A DNA stretch of 64,000 nucleotides, from positions 337,948 through 401,947 of the forward strand of contig NZ_JAKNTA010000008.1 in NCBI RefSeq assembly GCF_022288725.1, in the 5' to 3' direction. Under the pieces are notes generated by a model. That model worked only from the letters and a program-made list of their open reading frames with translations. It was not told the origin of the DNA and ran no database searches. This stretch comes from Kitasatospora sp. A2-31. Its GTDB lineage: Bacteria; Actinomycetota; Actinomycetes; Streptomycetales; Streptomycetaceae. Below are positions 49,474-58,232 of the stretch, one piece after another (position 1 is the first letter of the stretch; each line of letters opens with the position of its first letter). The position numbers and the translations under genes are program-made.

Positions 49474-50721
49474 TCAGGCGGTGGCCTCGCCGAGCAGCTT
49501 CTGGATCCGGCTGACGCCCTCGACCAGGTCGGCGTCGCCCAGCGCGTACGACAGGCGCAGGTAGCCCGGAGTGCCGAAGGCCTCGCCGGGGACGACCGCG
49601 ACCTCGGCCTCGTCCAGGATCAGCGCGGCCAGCTCGCCGGAGGTCTGCGGGCGCTTGCCGCGGATCTCCTTGCCGAGCAGGGCCTTGACCGACGGGTAGA
49701 CGTAGAAGGCGCCCTCGGGCTCGGGGCAGACGACGCCCTCGATCTCGTTGAGCATCTTCACGATGGTCCGGCGGCGGCGGTCGAACGCGGTGCGCATCTC
49801 GTGCACGGCGGAGAGGTCACCGGTGACGGCGGCGATCGCGGCGCGCTGCGCGACGTTGGAGACGTTCGAGGTGGCGTGCGACTGCAGGTTGGTCGCGGCC
49901 TTGACGACGTCCTTGGGGCCGATCACCCAGCCCACCCGCCAGCCGGTCATCGCGTAGGTCTTGGCGACGCCGTTGACGACGATGCACTTGTCGGCCAGCT
50001 CGGGCAGCAGGGCCGGCAGCGAGGTGAAGGACGCGTCGCCGTAGACCAGGTGCTCGTAGATCTCGTCGGTCAGCACCCAGAGGCCGTGCTCCAGCGCCCA
50101 GCGGCCGATCTCCTCGGCCTCCTCCCGGGTGTACACCGCGCCGGTCGGGTTGGAGGGGGAGACGAAGAGGACGACCTTGGTGTTCTCGGTCCGGGCGGCC
50201 TCCAGCTGCTCGACCGAGACCTTGTAGCCGGTGGTCTCGTCCGAGACGACCTCCACCGGCACGCCGCCGGCCAGCTGGATGGACTCCGGGTAGGTGGTCC
50301 AGTACGGCGCCGGGACGATGACCTCGTCGCCCGGGTCGAGGATCGCGGCGAAGGCCTCGTAGATCGCCTGCTTGCCGCCGTTGGTCACCAGGATCTGGGC
50401 GGGGTCCACCTCGTAGCCCGAGTCGCGCAGCGTCTTGGCGGCGATGGCGGCCTTCAGCTCGGGCAGGCCGCCGGCGGGGGTGTAGCGGTGGTTCTTGGGG
50501 TCGCGGCAGGCCTCGACGGCGGCCTCGACGATGTAGTCCGGGGTGGGGAAGTCCGGCTCGCCGGCGCCGAAGCCGATCACCGGCCGGCCGGCCGCCTTGA
50601 GGGCCTTGGCCTTGGCGTCCACGGCGAGGGTCGCGGACTCGGCGATCGCACCGATCCGGGCGGAGACGCGCCGGTCGGCGGGGCGGACGGAACTGTCGGG
50701 CTGCGGGGTGGAAGCGCTCAT
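49474..50721 (-). CDS. aspC: Pyridoxal phosphate-dependent aspartate aminotransferase (class I)
   Basis: 415 residues from the ATG at 50721. Fold-type I motifs are AGEPDFPTPDYIVEAA, YTPAGGLPELKAAIAAK, VSPSNPTGAVYTREE, LTDEIYEHLVYGD and the PLP lysine in VVNGVAKTYAMTGWRVGW. The C-terminal arginine is in YLRLSYALGD. It catalyses transfer between aspartate and 2-oxoglutarate; this subfamily (AAT Ib) sometimes also accepts prephenate. Transcribed away from tRNA-Trp; the upstream gap is 332 bp to the tRNA. Confidence 0.95.
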   Translation of the reverse strand: MSASTPQPDSSVRPADRRVSARIGAIAESATLAVDAKAKALKAAGRPVIGFGAGEPDFPTPDYIVEAAVEACRDPKNHRYTPAGGLPELKAAIAAKTLRDSGYEVDPAQILVTNGGKQAIYEAFAAILDPGDEVIVPAPYWTTYPESIQLAGGVPVEVVSDETTGYKVSVEQLEAARTENTKVVLFVSPSNPTGAVYTREEAEEIGRWALEHGLWVLTDEIYEHLVYGDASFTSLPALLPELADKCIVVNGVAKTYAMTGWRVGWVIGPKDVVKAATNLQSHATSNVSNVAQRAAIAAVTGDLSAVHEMRTAFDRRRRTIVKMLNEIEGVVCPEPEGAFYVYPSVKALLGKEIRGKRPQTSGELAALILDEAEVAVVPGEAFGTPGYLRLSYALGDADLVEGVSRIQKLLGEATA

Positions 50722-50918
50722 GCCTGCATGGTCGCAGAACCGGGACGGACCGGGTGCGGTGGTTTCACCATATGTACGGGCCCGTCCGCATCGCGGCCGC
50801 ACTCCGGCCCGTGATCCCGCCCGTGATCCGGTGCCCGCTCCGGCCCCGGCCGCGGTCCGGAGCGGTCGGGGCCGGAGCGGGGGGAAACCGCCCGGGACCG
50901 GCCGGGAAGCGGAAGAGG

Positions 50919-50949
50919 TTCGACCAAACACCCCTCGACCACGTACACT
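50919..50949 (+). promoter_or_regulatory. Possible promoter upstream of tRNA-Trp
   Basis: TTCGAC (50919) and TACACT (50944-50949) with a 19-bp spacer, about 105 bp ahead of the tRNA. Spacing is longer than ideal. Otherwise the 332-bp region 50722-51053 holds only the divergent aspC upstream region. Confidence 0.35.
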
Positions 50950-51053
50950 CACTCCTCGACGGCCACCGAGAAGCCACAGCTTCCACCACCTGTGCATACA
51001 GCGGCGGAAGATGCGGTACGTTGGTGGCCGCTACTGGAGCCGCGAGGCACCGT

Positions 51054-51126
51054 AGGGCAATAGCTCAATTGGTAGAGCACCGGTCTCCAAAACCGGCGGT
51101 TGGGGGTTCGAGTCCCTCTTGCCCTG
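51054..51126 (+). tRNA. tRNA-Trp (anticodon CCA)
   Basis: Acceptor stem AGGGCAA (51054-51060) pairs with TTGCCCT (51119-51125), discriminator G as normal for Trp. The anticodon loop CCGGTCTCCAAAACCGG shows CCA, and the T arm is GGGGGTTCGAGTCCCTC. Its place just before secE-nusG is conserved in actinobacteria. A hairpin with one wobble (51145-51172) follows. Confidence 0.97.
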
Positions 51127-51275
51127 CTGCTTGATCCGCATTCAGCCCGTTCGCTCCACAGAGCGAGCGGGCTTGATGCGGAGAGGGCACCGAACAGCAC
51201 CGCTTAAGCCGGCCGCTCGTGCCCGATCGGGTACGCAGGTGATGATCGGCAGGACCCGGATTCAGGTGAGGACGA

Positions 51276-51611
51276 GTGACGGAGACCACGGGCTCCACCG
51301 CAACGCCTGAGAGCGGCAACCCCGAGGGTGCCGACGGCGCTGCCGAGACCACGCCTGCCGGCGGCGAGTCGCGTCGCGACCGCAAGCGGGGCGAGAAGAA
51401 GTCCGGCAAGCGCGCCAAGAAGGGCGTGTTCGCCCGTCTCGCCCTCTTCTACCGCCAGATCATCGCCGAACTGCGCAAGGTCGTCTGGCCCAGCCGCAAC
51501 GAGCTGGTCAACTACACCACCGTCGTGGTCGTCTTCGTCGTCGTCGTGATGGCCTTCGTGGCCGGCCTCGACTACGGCTTCTCGAAGCTCAGCCTCTGGA
51601 TCTTCGGCTGA
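51276..51611 (+). CDS. secE: Preprotein translocase subunit SecE
   Basis: 111 residues from the GTG at 51276. A hydrophilic, Gly/Thr-rich N-terminus and a basic stretch (RRDRKRGEKKSGKRAKKG) are followed by the SecE signature FYRQIIAELRKVVWPSRNELVNY and one membrane helix VVVVFVVVVMAFVAGLDYGF. It clamps SecY in the general secretion channel. Located before nusG in the conserved order; a GC-rich hairpin separates the two genes. Confidence 0.97.
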   Translation: MTETTGSTATPESGNPEGADGAAETTPAGGESRRDRKRGEKKSGKRAKKGVFARLALFYRQIIAELRKVVWPSRNELVNYTTVVVVFVVVVMAFVAGLDYGFSKLSLWIFG

Positions 51612-51641
51612 CCGAGCCGCACGACCTCCACCACAGCCTCC

Positions 51642-51671
51642 CGACCCGGGCCGATTCTTCGGCCCGGGTCG
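51642..51671 (+). terminator. Hairpin between secE and nusG
   Basis: CGACCCGGGCCGA (51642-51654) and its exact complement (51659-51671) form a 13-bp stem with a 4-base loop, without a T-tract. It may be a partial terminator or processing site, suggesting nusG can be transcribed separately. Confidence 0.6.
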
Positions 51672-51821
51672 AGCTGTCGGCGCCGGACGTACGGGGCCGC
51701 TACCGTTGACTCGGTACTGTTGAAGTCTCCGAGGCATCCGTCGGCGCCCGCGCGAGCGAGCGGCGCCGGAGCGGTCCCGGAGCGCGCCACCTTCACCATC
51801 TCCAGGAAAGAAGCAGCCACC

Positions 51822-52709
51822 GTGTCTGAGTCCCCCCTGTACGACGCCGACGAGACCGTCCGCGAGGCGGATGTCGCCGCCGAGCTGGACGCGGCCGAGC
51901 TGGCTGACGACGCCGAGTCCGCCGAGCAGATCGTGGACGCCGCGGACGGCGACGAGGACGAGGCCGAGGCGTACGACGAGGCCGAGGCCGGCGAGCCCGC
52001 CGAGGAGGCCGCGCTGCACGTGGAGTCCGAGGAGTCCGACGAGGAGCCCGTCGCCGAGGACGAGGCCGAGGACGAGGCCGAGGCCGTCGAGCCGGCCGTC
52101 GAGGTCGACCCGGTCGCCAAGTTCCGCGAGGACCTGCGCTTCATGCCCGGCGAGTGGTACGTGATCCACACCTACGCCGGCTACGAGAACCGGGTGAAGC
52201 AGAACCTGGAGCAGCGCGCGGTCTCCCTCAACGTGGAGGAGTACATCTTCCAGGCCGAGGTGCCCCAGGAGGAGGTCGTCCAGATCAAGAACGGCGACCG
52301 CAAGACCATCCGCCAGAACAAGCTCCCCGGCTACGTCCTGGTGCGCATGGACCTCACCCCGGAGTCCTGGGGCGTCGTGCGCAACACCCCCGGTGTCACC
52401 GGCTTCGTCGGCAACGCCTACGACCCGTACCCGCTGACCCTGGACGAGGTCGTCAAGATGCTCGCCCCGGACGTCGAGCGCCAGGCGGCCAAGGAGGCCG
52501 GCAAGGCCTCGCCGGTGCGCCCGGTCGAGGTCCAGGTGCTCGACTTCGAGGTCGGCGACTCGGTCACCGTCACCGACGGCCCCTTCGCCACCCTGCAGGC
52601 GACCATCAACGAGATCAACCCCGACTCCAAGAAGGTCAAGGGCCTGGTCGAGATCTTCGGCCGGGAGACCCCGGTGGAGCTCTCCTTCGACCAGATCCAG
52701 AAGAACTAG
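51822..52709 (+). CDS. nusG: Transcription termination/antitermination factor NusG
   Basis: 295 residues from the GTG at 51822, with AGGAAAG upstream. The first ~105 residues are a very acidic, Ala/Glu/Asp-rich low-complexity tail characteristic of streptomycete NusG. The NGN domain follows (EWYVIHTYAGYENRVKQNLE, then NKLPGYVLVRMDLTPESWGVV and NTPGVTGFVG), and a C-terminal KOW domain (FEVGDSVTVTDGPFATLQATI to VEIFGRETPVELSFDQIQ). NusG binds RNA polymerase and modulates pausing, and couples to Rho and the ribosome. It ends at a strong terminator before rplK. Confidence 0.98.
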   Translation: MSESPLYDADETVREADVAAELDAAELADDAESAEQIVDAADGDEDEAEAYDEAEAGEPAEEAALHVESEESDEEPVAEDEAEDEAEAVEPAVEVDPVAKFREDLRFMPGEWYVIHTYAGYENRVKQNLEQRAVSLNVEEYIFQAEVPQEEVVQIKNGDRKTIRQNKLPGYVLVRMDLTPESWGVVRNTPGVTGFVGNAYDPYPLTLDEVVKMLAPDVERQAAKEAGKASPVRPVEVQVLDFEVGDSVTVTDGPFATLQATINEINPDSKKVKGLVEIFGRETPVELSFDQIQKN

Positions 52710-52722
52710 TCGTCCCGTTCTT

Positions 52723-52768
52723 CGGCTTTCGGGGCGGGGGCTGCGGCTCCCGCCCCGAAAGCCGTTTT
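52723..52768 (+). terminator. Rho-independent terminator after nusG
   Basis: CGGCTTTCGGGGCGGG (52723-52738) and its exact complement (52749-52764) give a 16-bp stem with a 10-base loop, followed by TTTT. Confidence 0.95.
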
Positions 52769-52879
52769 GGTCCAGCGGCGCATCCGCGTTAACCTGGTCC
52801 GATGTGTGTGCTGGCGACCGGGTGTCGCCCCGGTTTCGGCACACACCAGCAATCACCTCTCGGAAGGACCCGGAGAGAC
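52767..52879 (+). promoter_or_regulatory. rplKA promoter and structured leader
   Basis: TTGGTC (52767-52772), 17 bp, TAACCT (52790-52795) form a promoter. The leader from about 52802 folds: TGTGTGC (52805-52811) pairs with GCACACA (52839-52845), and inside it GGCGAC pairs with GTCGCC (52813-52829). L1 feedback regulation in bacteria acts on the rplKA leader, so this structure may be the L1 site; inference. Confidence 0.5.
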
Positions 52880-53314
52880 ATGCCTCCCAAGAAGAAGAAG
52901 GTCACGGGGCTTATCAAGCTCCAGATCAACGCCGGTGCGGCCAACCCGGCGCCGCCGGTCGGCCCCGCGCTGGGTCAGCACGGCGTCAACATCATGGAGT
53001 TCTGCAAGGCCTACAACGCTGCGACCGAGTCGCAGCGCGGCATGATCGTGCCGGTGGAGATCACGGTCTACGAGGACCGCAGCTTCACCTTCATCACGAA
53101 GACGCCGCCGGCCGCGCGCCTCATCCTGAAGGCCGCGGGCGTCGACAAGGGCTCCAGCGAGCCGCACAAGACCAAGGTCGCGAAGCTCACCAGCGCCCAG
53201 GTCCGCGAGATCGCCACGACCAAGATGCCCGACCTGAACGCCAACGACCTGGACGCGGCGGAGAAGATCATCGCCGGCACCGCCCGGTCGATGGGCATCA
53301 CCATCGAGGGCTGA
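52880..53314 (+). CDS. rplK: 50S ribosomal protein L11
   Basis: 144 residues from the ATG at 52880, preceded by GGAG. Contains NAGAANPAPPVGPALGQHGVN and the C-terminal rRNA-binding domain with KTPPAARLILKAAGV and AGTARSMGITIEG. L11 forms the GTPase-associated centre with L10/L12 and is the site of thiostrepton action and of RelA activation. Followed by rplA after 103 bp. Confidence 0.99.
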   Translation: MPPKKKKVTGLIKLQINAGAANPAPPVGPALGQHGVNIMEFCKAYNAATESQRGMIVPVEITVYEDRSFTFITKTPPAARLILKAAGVDKGSSEPHKTKVAKLTSAQVREIATTKMPDLNANDLDAAEKIIAGTARSMGITIEG

Positions 53315-53417
53315 GCAGCCCCGTTCCACCAGGGACCGACGTCTCGGTCCCGCCCCCCGTGGTAGGGCCTGCGCAGGCCCGAGGCACCACAACTCCCATC
53401 ACCATTCAGGAGCAGCA

Positions 53418-54140
53418 GTGAAGCGCAGCAAGGCTCTGAAGGCCGCGGACGCTCAGGTCGACCGCCAGCGCCTTTACGCCCCCCTCGAGGCCATCCGCCT
53501 CGCCAAGGCGACCAGCACCACCAAGTTCGACGGCACCGTCGAGGTCGCCATGCGTCTGGGTGTCGACCCGCGCAAGGCCGACCAGATGGTCCGCAGCACC
53601 GTGATCCTCCCGCACGGCACCGGTAAGACCGCTCGGGTCCTGGTCTTCGCGACCGGCGAGCGTGCCGAGGCCGCGCGTGCTGCGGGCGCCGACATCGTCG
53701 GTGCCGACGAGCTCATCGACGAGGTCGCCAAGGGCAAGCTGGACTTCGACGCCGTCGTCGCCACCCCGGACCTCATGGGCAAGGTCGGCCGCCTCGGCCG
53801 CGTGCTCGGTCCCCGTGGTCTGATGCCGAACCCGAAGACCGGCACCGTCACCCCGGATGTCGCGAAGGCCGTCAACGACATCAAGGGCGGCAAGATCGAG
53901 TTCCGCGTCGACAAGCACTCGAACCTGCACTTCATCATCGGTAAGGTCTCCTTCACCGACGAGCAGCTGGTCGAGAACTACGCCGCCGCGCTGGACGAGG
54001 TGCTCCGCGCCAAGCCGTCCGCCGCCAAGGGCCGTTACATCAAGAAGACCGCGGTCTCCACCACCATCGGCCCCGGCATCCCGGTGGACCCGAACCGCAC
54101 CCGCAACCTCCTGGTCGAGGAGGACCCGGCCGCCGTCTGA
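53418..54140 (+). CDS. rplA: 50S ribosomal protein L1
   Basis: 240 residues from the GTG at 53418, with AGGAGCAG upstream. Starts KRSKALKAADAQVDRQRLYA and contains VRSTVILPHGTGKTARVLVF, GRVLGPRGLMPNPKTGTVT and FRVDKHSNLHFIIGKVSFT, all family signatures. L1 builds the mobile stalk at the E site and in many bacteria represses the rplKA mRNA. It ends before a hairpin terminator; lipoprotein genes follow. Confidence 0.99.
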   Translation: MKRSKALKAADAQVDRQRLYAPLEAIRLAKATSTTKFDGTVEVAMRLGVDPRKADQMVRSTVILPHGTGKTARVLVFATGERAEAARAAGADIVGADELIDEVAKGKLDFDAVVATPDLMGKVGRLGRVLGPRGLMPNPKTGTVTPDVAKAVNDIKGGKIEFRVDKHSNLHFIIGKVSFTDEQLVENYAAALDEVLRAKPSAAKGRYIKKTAVSTTIGPGIPVDPNRTRNLLVEEDPAAV

Positions 54141-54189
54141 GCCATGGGCTCCGACCGGTAGCCGCGTCCTGGGCGCAGCAGCAGTCCGT

Positions 54190-54232
54190 ACGGCGGGCCC
54201 GTACCCCTTCTTCGGGGGTGCGGGCCCGCCGT
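54190..54232 (+). terminator. Terminator after rplA
   Basis: ACGGCGGGCCCGTACCCC (54190-54207) pairs with GGGGTGCGGGCCCGCCGT (54215-54232), one wobble in 18 pairs, loop of 7. No T-tract. Confidence 0.85.
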
Positions 54233-54396
54233 CGTGTCCGGGGGCGGTCCGCCGGTGGCGGAGGCGGGCGCCGCGGGTGGGTTGTGTCCGGATCGAGACC
54301 GGCGCGGGGGTCGAGCGGCGCGCCCCGCGTCGTACGCTCGGCCGGTCCGACGATATGACCGGACCTTCGACCCTGAGCCGACCGCCGGAGTGTGCA

Positions 54397-55182
54397 GTGC
54401 CGCCCGCCCTTCGCCCCGCCGCCCAGGGAGCCGCCCTGCTGCTGCTCGCCGGCGCCCTGACCGCCTGCAGTCTGATGGCCGTCTCGGGGGACCGCACCCC
54501 GGACGACGGGGCCGCGACCGTCCGGCCGCCCAAGCAGGTGCTGCTCTCGGCCGCGCAGGCCCTGGACGACGTGGGCGGCGCGCGGATCGAGGCGGTGGAG
54601 GAGGGGCCGGACGGGCGCCGCACCGCCTCCGGCACGGTGTCCTGGGGAGCCCGGGACGACGCCGACCTGACCGTCACCGACGAGCGGGGCGGCGGCCGGC
54701 TCCGGGTCCAGGACGGCACCCTCGACCTCGGGTACGACGGGGCCCCGGGCCGGCGCGCGGAGCGGGCCGACGCCGAGTCGCTCGACCCGCGCGGCAACGG
54801 CGCAGGGTACGCGGGCGGCTGGTTCACCGGACTGGTCAGCAATCCGGGCGGCCGCGCCCACGCCATGGCGCTGGCCGGCAAGCTCACCTCGCTCGGCGGC
54901 GAGCAACTGGCCGGCACCACCGTGGCGCACTACCAGGGCTCGGCCTCGGTCGCCGAGTTCTTCGCCGCGGACGAGGGGATCGGCGAGGCGCGGCTCGCCG
55001 CGGTGCTGGTGTACTACCGCGAGCGCGGGGTCACCACGATCGGCTACGACTTCTGGGTCGCGCCCGGCGACCACCTGCTCAGACTCCGCGCCACCGCCCG
55101 GGGCAGCGCGGGAACCGTGGTCACCACGACCGACGTCTCGGAGACCGGGACACCCCCGGAGGGCCCGGCCGCGGCGGGGTGA
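54397..55182 (+). CDS. Putative lipoprotein (LppX/LprAFG-like), paralogue 1
   Basis: 261 residues from a GTG at 54397 with GGAG before it; an ATG at 54355 would add 14 residues ahead of an already normal signal peptide. The signal peptide PALRPAAQGAALLLLAGALTAC ends in the lipobox LTAC, so Cys is lipidated. The mature part resembles the other three lipoproteins here: an amphipathic segment VLLSAAQALDDVGGARIEAV, beta-rich repeats, GGEQLAGTTVAHYQG and YDFWVAPGDHLLRLRATARG. The pattern (a conditional substrate-holding half-barrel) is that of LppX/LolA-like carriers of lipid or hydrophobic ligands. Function is unproven. Confidence 0.85.
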   Translation: MPPALRPAAQGAALLLLAGALTACSLMAVSGDRTPDDGAATVRPPKQVLLSAAQALDDVGGARIEAVEEGPDGRRTASGTVSWGARDDADLTVTDERGGGRLRVQDGTLDLGYDGAPGRRAERADAESLDPRGNGAGYAGGWFTGLVSNPGGRAHAMALAGKLTSLGGEQLAGTTVAHYQGSASVAEFFAADEGIGEARLAAVLVYYRERGVTTIGYDFWVAPGDHLLRLRATARGSAGTVVTTTDVSETGTPPEGPAAAG

Positions 55183-55277
55183 CCCGGCCGGGGATATCCG
55201 GTGGGGAGCGGGCTCGGTGATTGGTTAGAGTCTGCTGGGAACGGCCCGGGACCGGGTCGCAACGGGGGGATCTGCTC

Positions 55278-56108
55278 ATGCACGCTCTGCGGCTCGGTGC
55301 CGTCGTCGCCACGTCCGCCGTCCTGGTCGCCGCCCTGGCGGCCTGCAGCAGCAGCGGTACGTCCGACGCCAGGACGGATCCGAAGTCCGCGGCCGACGCG
55401 CTCGCCGGCCAGGTGGCCGACCTCGATCCCAAGGCGGCGCTGGCGGCCTCGGCCCTGGTGATGCAGAAGGCCGGCAACGGCAGCATCAGCGTGGTCACGC
55501 CCGAGGACACCGGCACCGGCGCCGCCGACTGGCGGCAGAAGCTCGCGGTCGACCTGGTCGGCCAGGGGAGCGGCGGCACCAAGGCCCGCGTCATCGGTGA
55601 CGACCTCTACCTCGGCGGCGGCCCCGCGACGGCCGCGCTGGGCGGCCGGCACTGGGCCAGGATGGACCCCAAGGACCCGGTGCTCGGGCCGACGGCCGGG
55701 GTCTTCCTGACCACCGCACAGATGGTCAACCCGGTCCTGCAGCTGACCGTCGCGGCCCAGGCCGGGAAGCCGACCAAGGTCGGACCGGAGACCGTCGACG
55801 GGGTCCAGACCACGCACTTCCACGCGGTCGAGGACACCGCGAAGCTCGTCGAGGGCCTGGGAGCGCTCAGCGCCGACCAGCGGGCCGCCGTGCAGAAGTC
55901 GCTCGACGAGGACGGCAAGACGCTGACCGTCGACCTCTGGATCAACGCCAAGCAGGAGCTCGTGCAGCTCAAGGAGTACGGCGACAAGGGCGGCGAGAAG
56001 TCGACCGTCACGGTCAAGTACTCCGGCCTGGGCGCCGCTCCCAAGATCGAGGCACCCGCCGCGAGCGACGTGGGCAAGGCGGCCGACCTCGCCAAGCTCT
56101 TCCACTGA
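55278..56108 (+). CDS. Putative lipoprotein (LppX/LprAFG-like), paralogue 2
   Basis: 276 residues from the ATG at 55278, preceded by GGGGGGA. Signal peptide HALRLGAVVATSAVLVAALAACSS with lipobox LAAC. The mature domain contains VMQKAGNGSISVVTPEDTG, HWARMDPKDPVLGP, VDGVQTTHFHAVEDTAKLVEGL and SLDEDGKTLTVDLWINAKQE, repeating the beta pattern TLTVDLWIN...LVQLKEYG seen in paralogues 3 and 4. It would be exposed on the outer face of the membrane. It follows paralogue 1 after 95 bp and a GTTAGAGT promoter-like patch. Confidence 0.85.
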   Translation: MHALRLGAVVATSAVLVAALAACSSSGTSDARTDPKSAADALAGQVADLDPKAALAASALVMQKAGNGSISVVTPEDTGTGAADWRQKLAVDLVGQGSGGTKARVIGDDLYLGGGPATAALGGRHWARMDPKDPVLGPTAGVFLTTAQMVNPVLQLTVAAQAGKPTKVGPETVDGVQTTHFHAVEDTAKLVEGLGALSADQRAAVQKSLDEDGKTLTVDLWINAKQELVQLKEYGDKGGEKSTVTVKYSGLGAAPKIEAPAASDVGKAADLAKLFH

Positions 56109-56183
56109 GCCCACCGGGCTCGTCTTTCACCGGCTTCCGTTCCGGGCACACCGTGCGCCCGGGAGCTCCTCGGAGGGGGAATC

Positions 56184-57155
56184 ATGGCTGGAACCACCAC
56201 CCGCAACACCGCCGTGGCCGTCGTGCTGGCCGCACTGGCCCTGACCGCGACCGCCTGCAACGGCGACGACAAGGGCGGCAGCGCCGCGCCCGCCGCGCCG
56301 ACCACGGCCGCCGCCCAGCCGACCACGGCCGCGCCCGCTCCGGCCGCGCCCACCCCGACCGCCGAGCCGACCAAGGAGGCCCCGGTCAAGCTGACCCCCG
56401 CGGCCTACCTGAAGCTGGTGACCGAGAAGACCGGCGCGCAGACCTCCGCGAAGATCACCGAGGAGATCAGCGTCGGCGGCGGCCGGATCACGGCCACCGG
56501 GGCCGTCTCCTGGGCCGCCGGCCTCCAGGGCGAGCTGCAGATGGACATGTCGGCGACGCCGGCGGGCAAGCAGCTCTCCGGGCTCACCGGCGGCTCGACC
56601 CTCACCGCCCGGTACCTCAAGGACGGGATGTACATGCGGGTGGGCGGCCAGGCCGCCCAGGAGCTCGGTGGCAAGCACTGGCTGCACTACTCCTACGAGG
56701 ACCTCGGCAAGGCCCAGGGCGGGATCGGCGGCAACCAGCTGAAGAGCGCCGACCCGGTCGAGGGCGTGCGGACCCTGATCGCGTCGGGCAAGGTCAGCGA
56801 GGCCGGCAAGGAGACCGTCGGCGGCAAGCAGACCACCCACTACACCGGCGAGCTGACCGTCGCCGACCTGGCCGCCGCCGCGGGCGGCAGCGGGCTGACC
56901 GACGAGCAGCTCGCCCAGGTGAAGAAGAACCTCAAGGCCGCCGGGGTCACCAGCGAGACGGTCGACGTCTGGGTCGACTCGGACAACCTGGTGGTGAAGC
57001 GGACGGAGGAGGCCGACACCAAGGCCGGCCCCTTCAAGGTCACCGTCACCTACTCGGACTACGGCACCAAGGTCGCCACCACGGCGCCGGACCCGTCCGA
57101 CGTCGCCGAGTTGGCCGACGTCGCCGGGGCGGCCAAGGGGGGCGCCGAGAGCTGA
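56184..57155 (+). CDS. Putative lipoprotein (LppX/LprAFG-like), paralogue 3
   Basis: 323 residues from the ATG at 56184, with GGAGGGG upstream. Signal peptide TTRNTAVAVVLAALALTATAC with lipobox TATAC, then an Ala/Pro/Thr linker (residues 32-75) typical of surface lipoproteins. The core includes KLVTEKTGAQTSAKITEEIS, TARYLKDGMYMRVGGQAAQ, KHWLHYSYEDLGKAQGG and VDVWVDSDNLVVKRTEEADT. It is the longest of the four tandem paralogues. The arrangement suggests duplication in place. No catalytic residues are seen. Confidence 0.85.
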   Translation: MAGTTTRNTAVAVVLAALALTATACNGDDKGGSAAPAAPTTAAAQPTTAAPAPAAPTPTAEPTKEAPVKLTPAAYLKLVTEKTGAQTSAKITEEISVGGGRITATGAVSWAAGLQGELQMDMSATPAGKQLSGLTGGSTLTARYLKDGMYMRVGGQAAQELGGKHWLHYSYEDLGKAQGGIGGNQLKSADPVEGVRTLIASGKVSEAGKETVGGKQTTHYTGELTVADLAAAAGGSGLTDEQLAQVKKNLKAAGVTSETVDVWVDSDNLVVKRTEEADTKAGPFKVTVTYSDYGTKVATTAPDPSDVAELADVAGAAKGGAES

Positions 57156-57239
57156 CCGGCCCGCTGGTGGCATGGTGGCTCGCAGGGACGCGGCCGCGCG
57201 GGGCGGCCGGTCGGTGACGGGACGGAACGGGAGACGGGC

Positions 57240-58100
57240 ATGGCGGTGCGGCGGCGGCTGGCGGCCGGGGCGGCCGCGGTGCTGTTGGCGGGCGGCCTGA
57301 CGGCGTGCGGGGACGGCGGTGCGGCCACGCCGACGCCCTCGCGCACGCCGACGCCGACCAGCGCCTCCCCGACCGGCCCGGCCAAGCCGACCGACCGCTC
57401 ACCGCACGGCGTCCTGCTCTCGGCCCAGCTCGCCGCCCAGACCGCCCGCCGGGCCAAGGTCACCTACCGGCTGGGGTCGGACGCCGGCACCGGCCCGCTG
57501 TTCTGGCTGCCGAAGACGGCGCTCCAGGTGAAGCGCACCACCCCGGCCGAGGCGGAGCACCTCATCGTCGTCGACACCGTCGCCTACCAGGGCGGCGACG
57601 CGGCCGCCACGGCCCGGCTCGGCGGGCGGCACTGGGAGCGGTTCTCCGTCCCGCCGGGGCCGGACGGCCACAAGGAGATCCCGTACGCCGGGCTGATCGA
57701 CCTGCTCAACCCCGCCGAGGCGCTGGCCGCCGCCACCGCGGACGGGGTGGAGGCGCAGTTCGTGGGCGAGGAGAAGTTCGAGGACGCGGCGGTGGCGCAC
57801 TACCGGGTCACCACCGACGCCGAGCGGTACGCCGCGGCGCAGACCCAACTGAGCCCGGCCCGGCGGGACGGGCTGCGCGCCGCGCTGACCCCGGGCGGCT
57901 CGGTCTCGCTGACCCTGGACCTCTGGCTGAACGACAAGGACCAGCCGGTGAAGCTGCAGCGCACCGGTACCGGGGAGATCGGCCGGGCGGACGACACGGT
58001 GGTCTACTCGGAGTTCGCCGGCCCCCTCTCGGTGCAGGCCCCGGCCGAGGGGGACACCGTGGACGCCGGCACCCGCAGCGTCTCCCCGCTGGCCCGCTGA
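57240..58100 (+). CDS. Putative lipoprotein (LppX/LprAFG-like), paralogue 4
   Basis: 286 residues from the ATG at 57240. Signal peptide AVRRRLAAGAAAVLLAGGLTAC with lipobox LTAC, followed by a short Thr/Pro linker. The core contains HGVLLSAQLAAQTARRAKVTY, ARLGGRHWERFSVPP, FEDAAVAHYRVTTDAERYA and SLTLDLWLNDKDQPVKLQRT, matching paralogue 1 at the start (VLLSA) and paralogue 2 in the DLW.N motif. The last of four lipoprotein genes placed between rplA and rplJ. S. coelicolor has lipoprotein genes at the same place, fewer as I recall. Confidence 0.85.
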   Translation: MAVRRRLAAGAAAVLLAGGLTACGDGGAATPTPSRTPTPTSASPTGPAKPTDRSPHGVLLSAQLAAQTARRAKVTYRLGSDAGTGPLFWLPKTALQVKRTTPAEAEHLIVVDTVAYQGGDAAATARLGGRHWERFSVPPGPDGHKEIPYAGLIDLLNPAEALAAATADGVEAQFVGEEKFEDAAVAHYRVTTDAERYAAAQTQLSPARRDGLRAALTPGGSVSLTLDLWLNDKDQPVKLQRTGTGEIGRADDTVVYSEFAGPLSVQAPAEGDTVDAGTRSVSPLAR

Positions 58101-58196
58101 CCTCCGCCCCGCCGACCGGTGGCGGGGCCTGGCGGCGGTCCTGCGGCGGCCCCGCGGCCCGGTGGCGGGCCCTGCGGCGGCCCCGCGACGGGCGAT

Positions 58197-58226
58197 TTGC
58201 CCCGGACGGCGGAGTCCGGCTACTGT
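58197..58226 (+). promoter_or_regulatory. Promoter of rplJL
   Basis: TTGCCC (58197-58202), 18 bp, TACTGT (58221-58226). The transcript would start near 58233, giving a leader of about 285 nt. The spacer between lipoprotein 4 and this promoter is GC-repetitive without genes. Confidence 0.65.
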
Positions 58227-58232
58227 TGCCGA

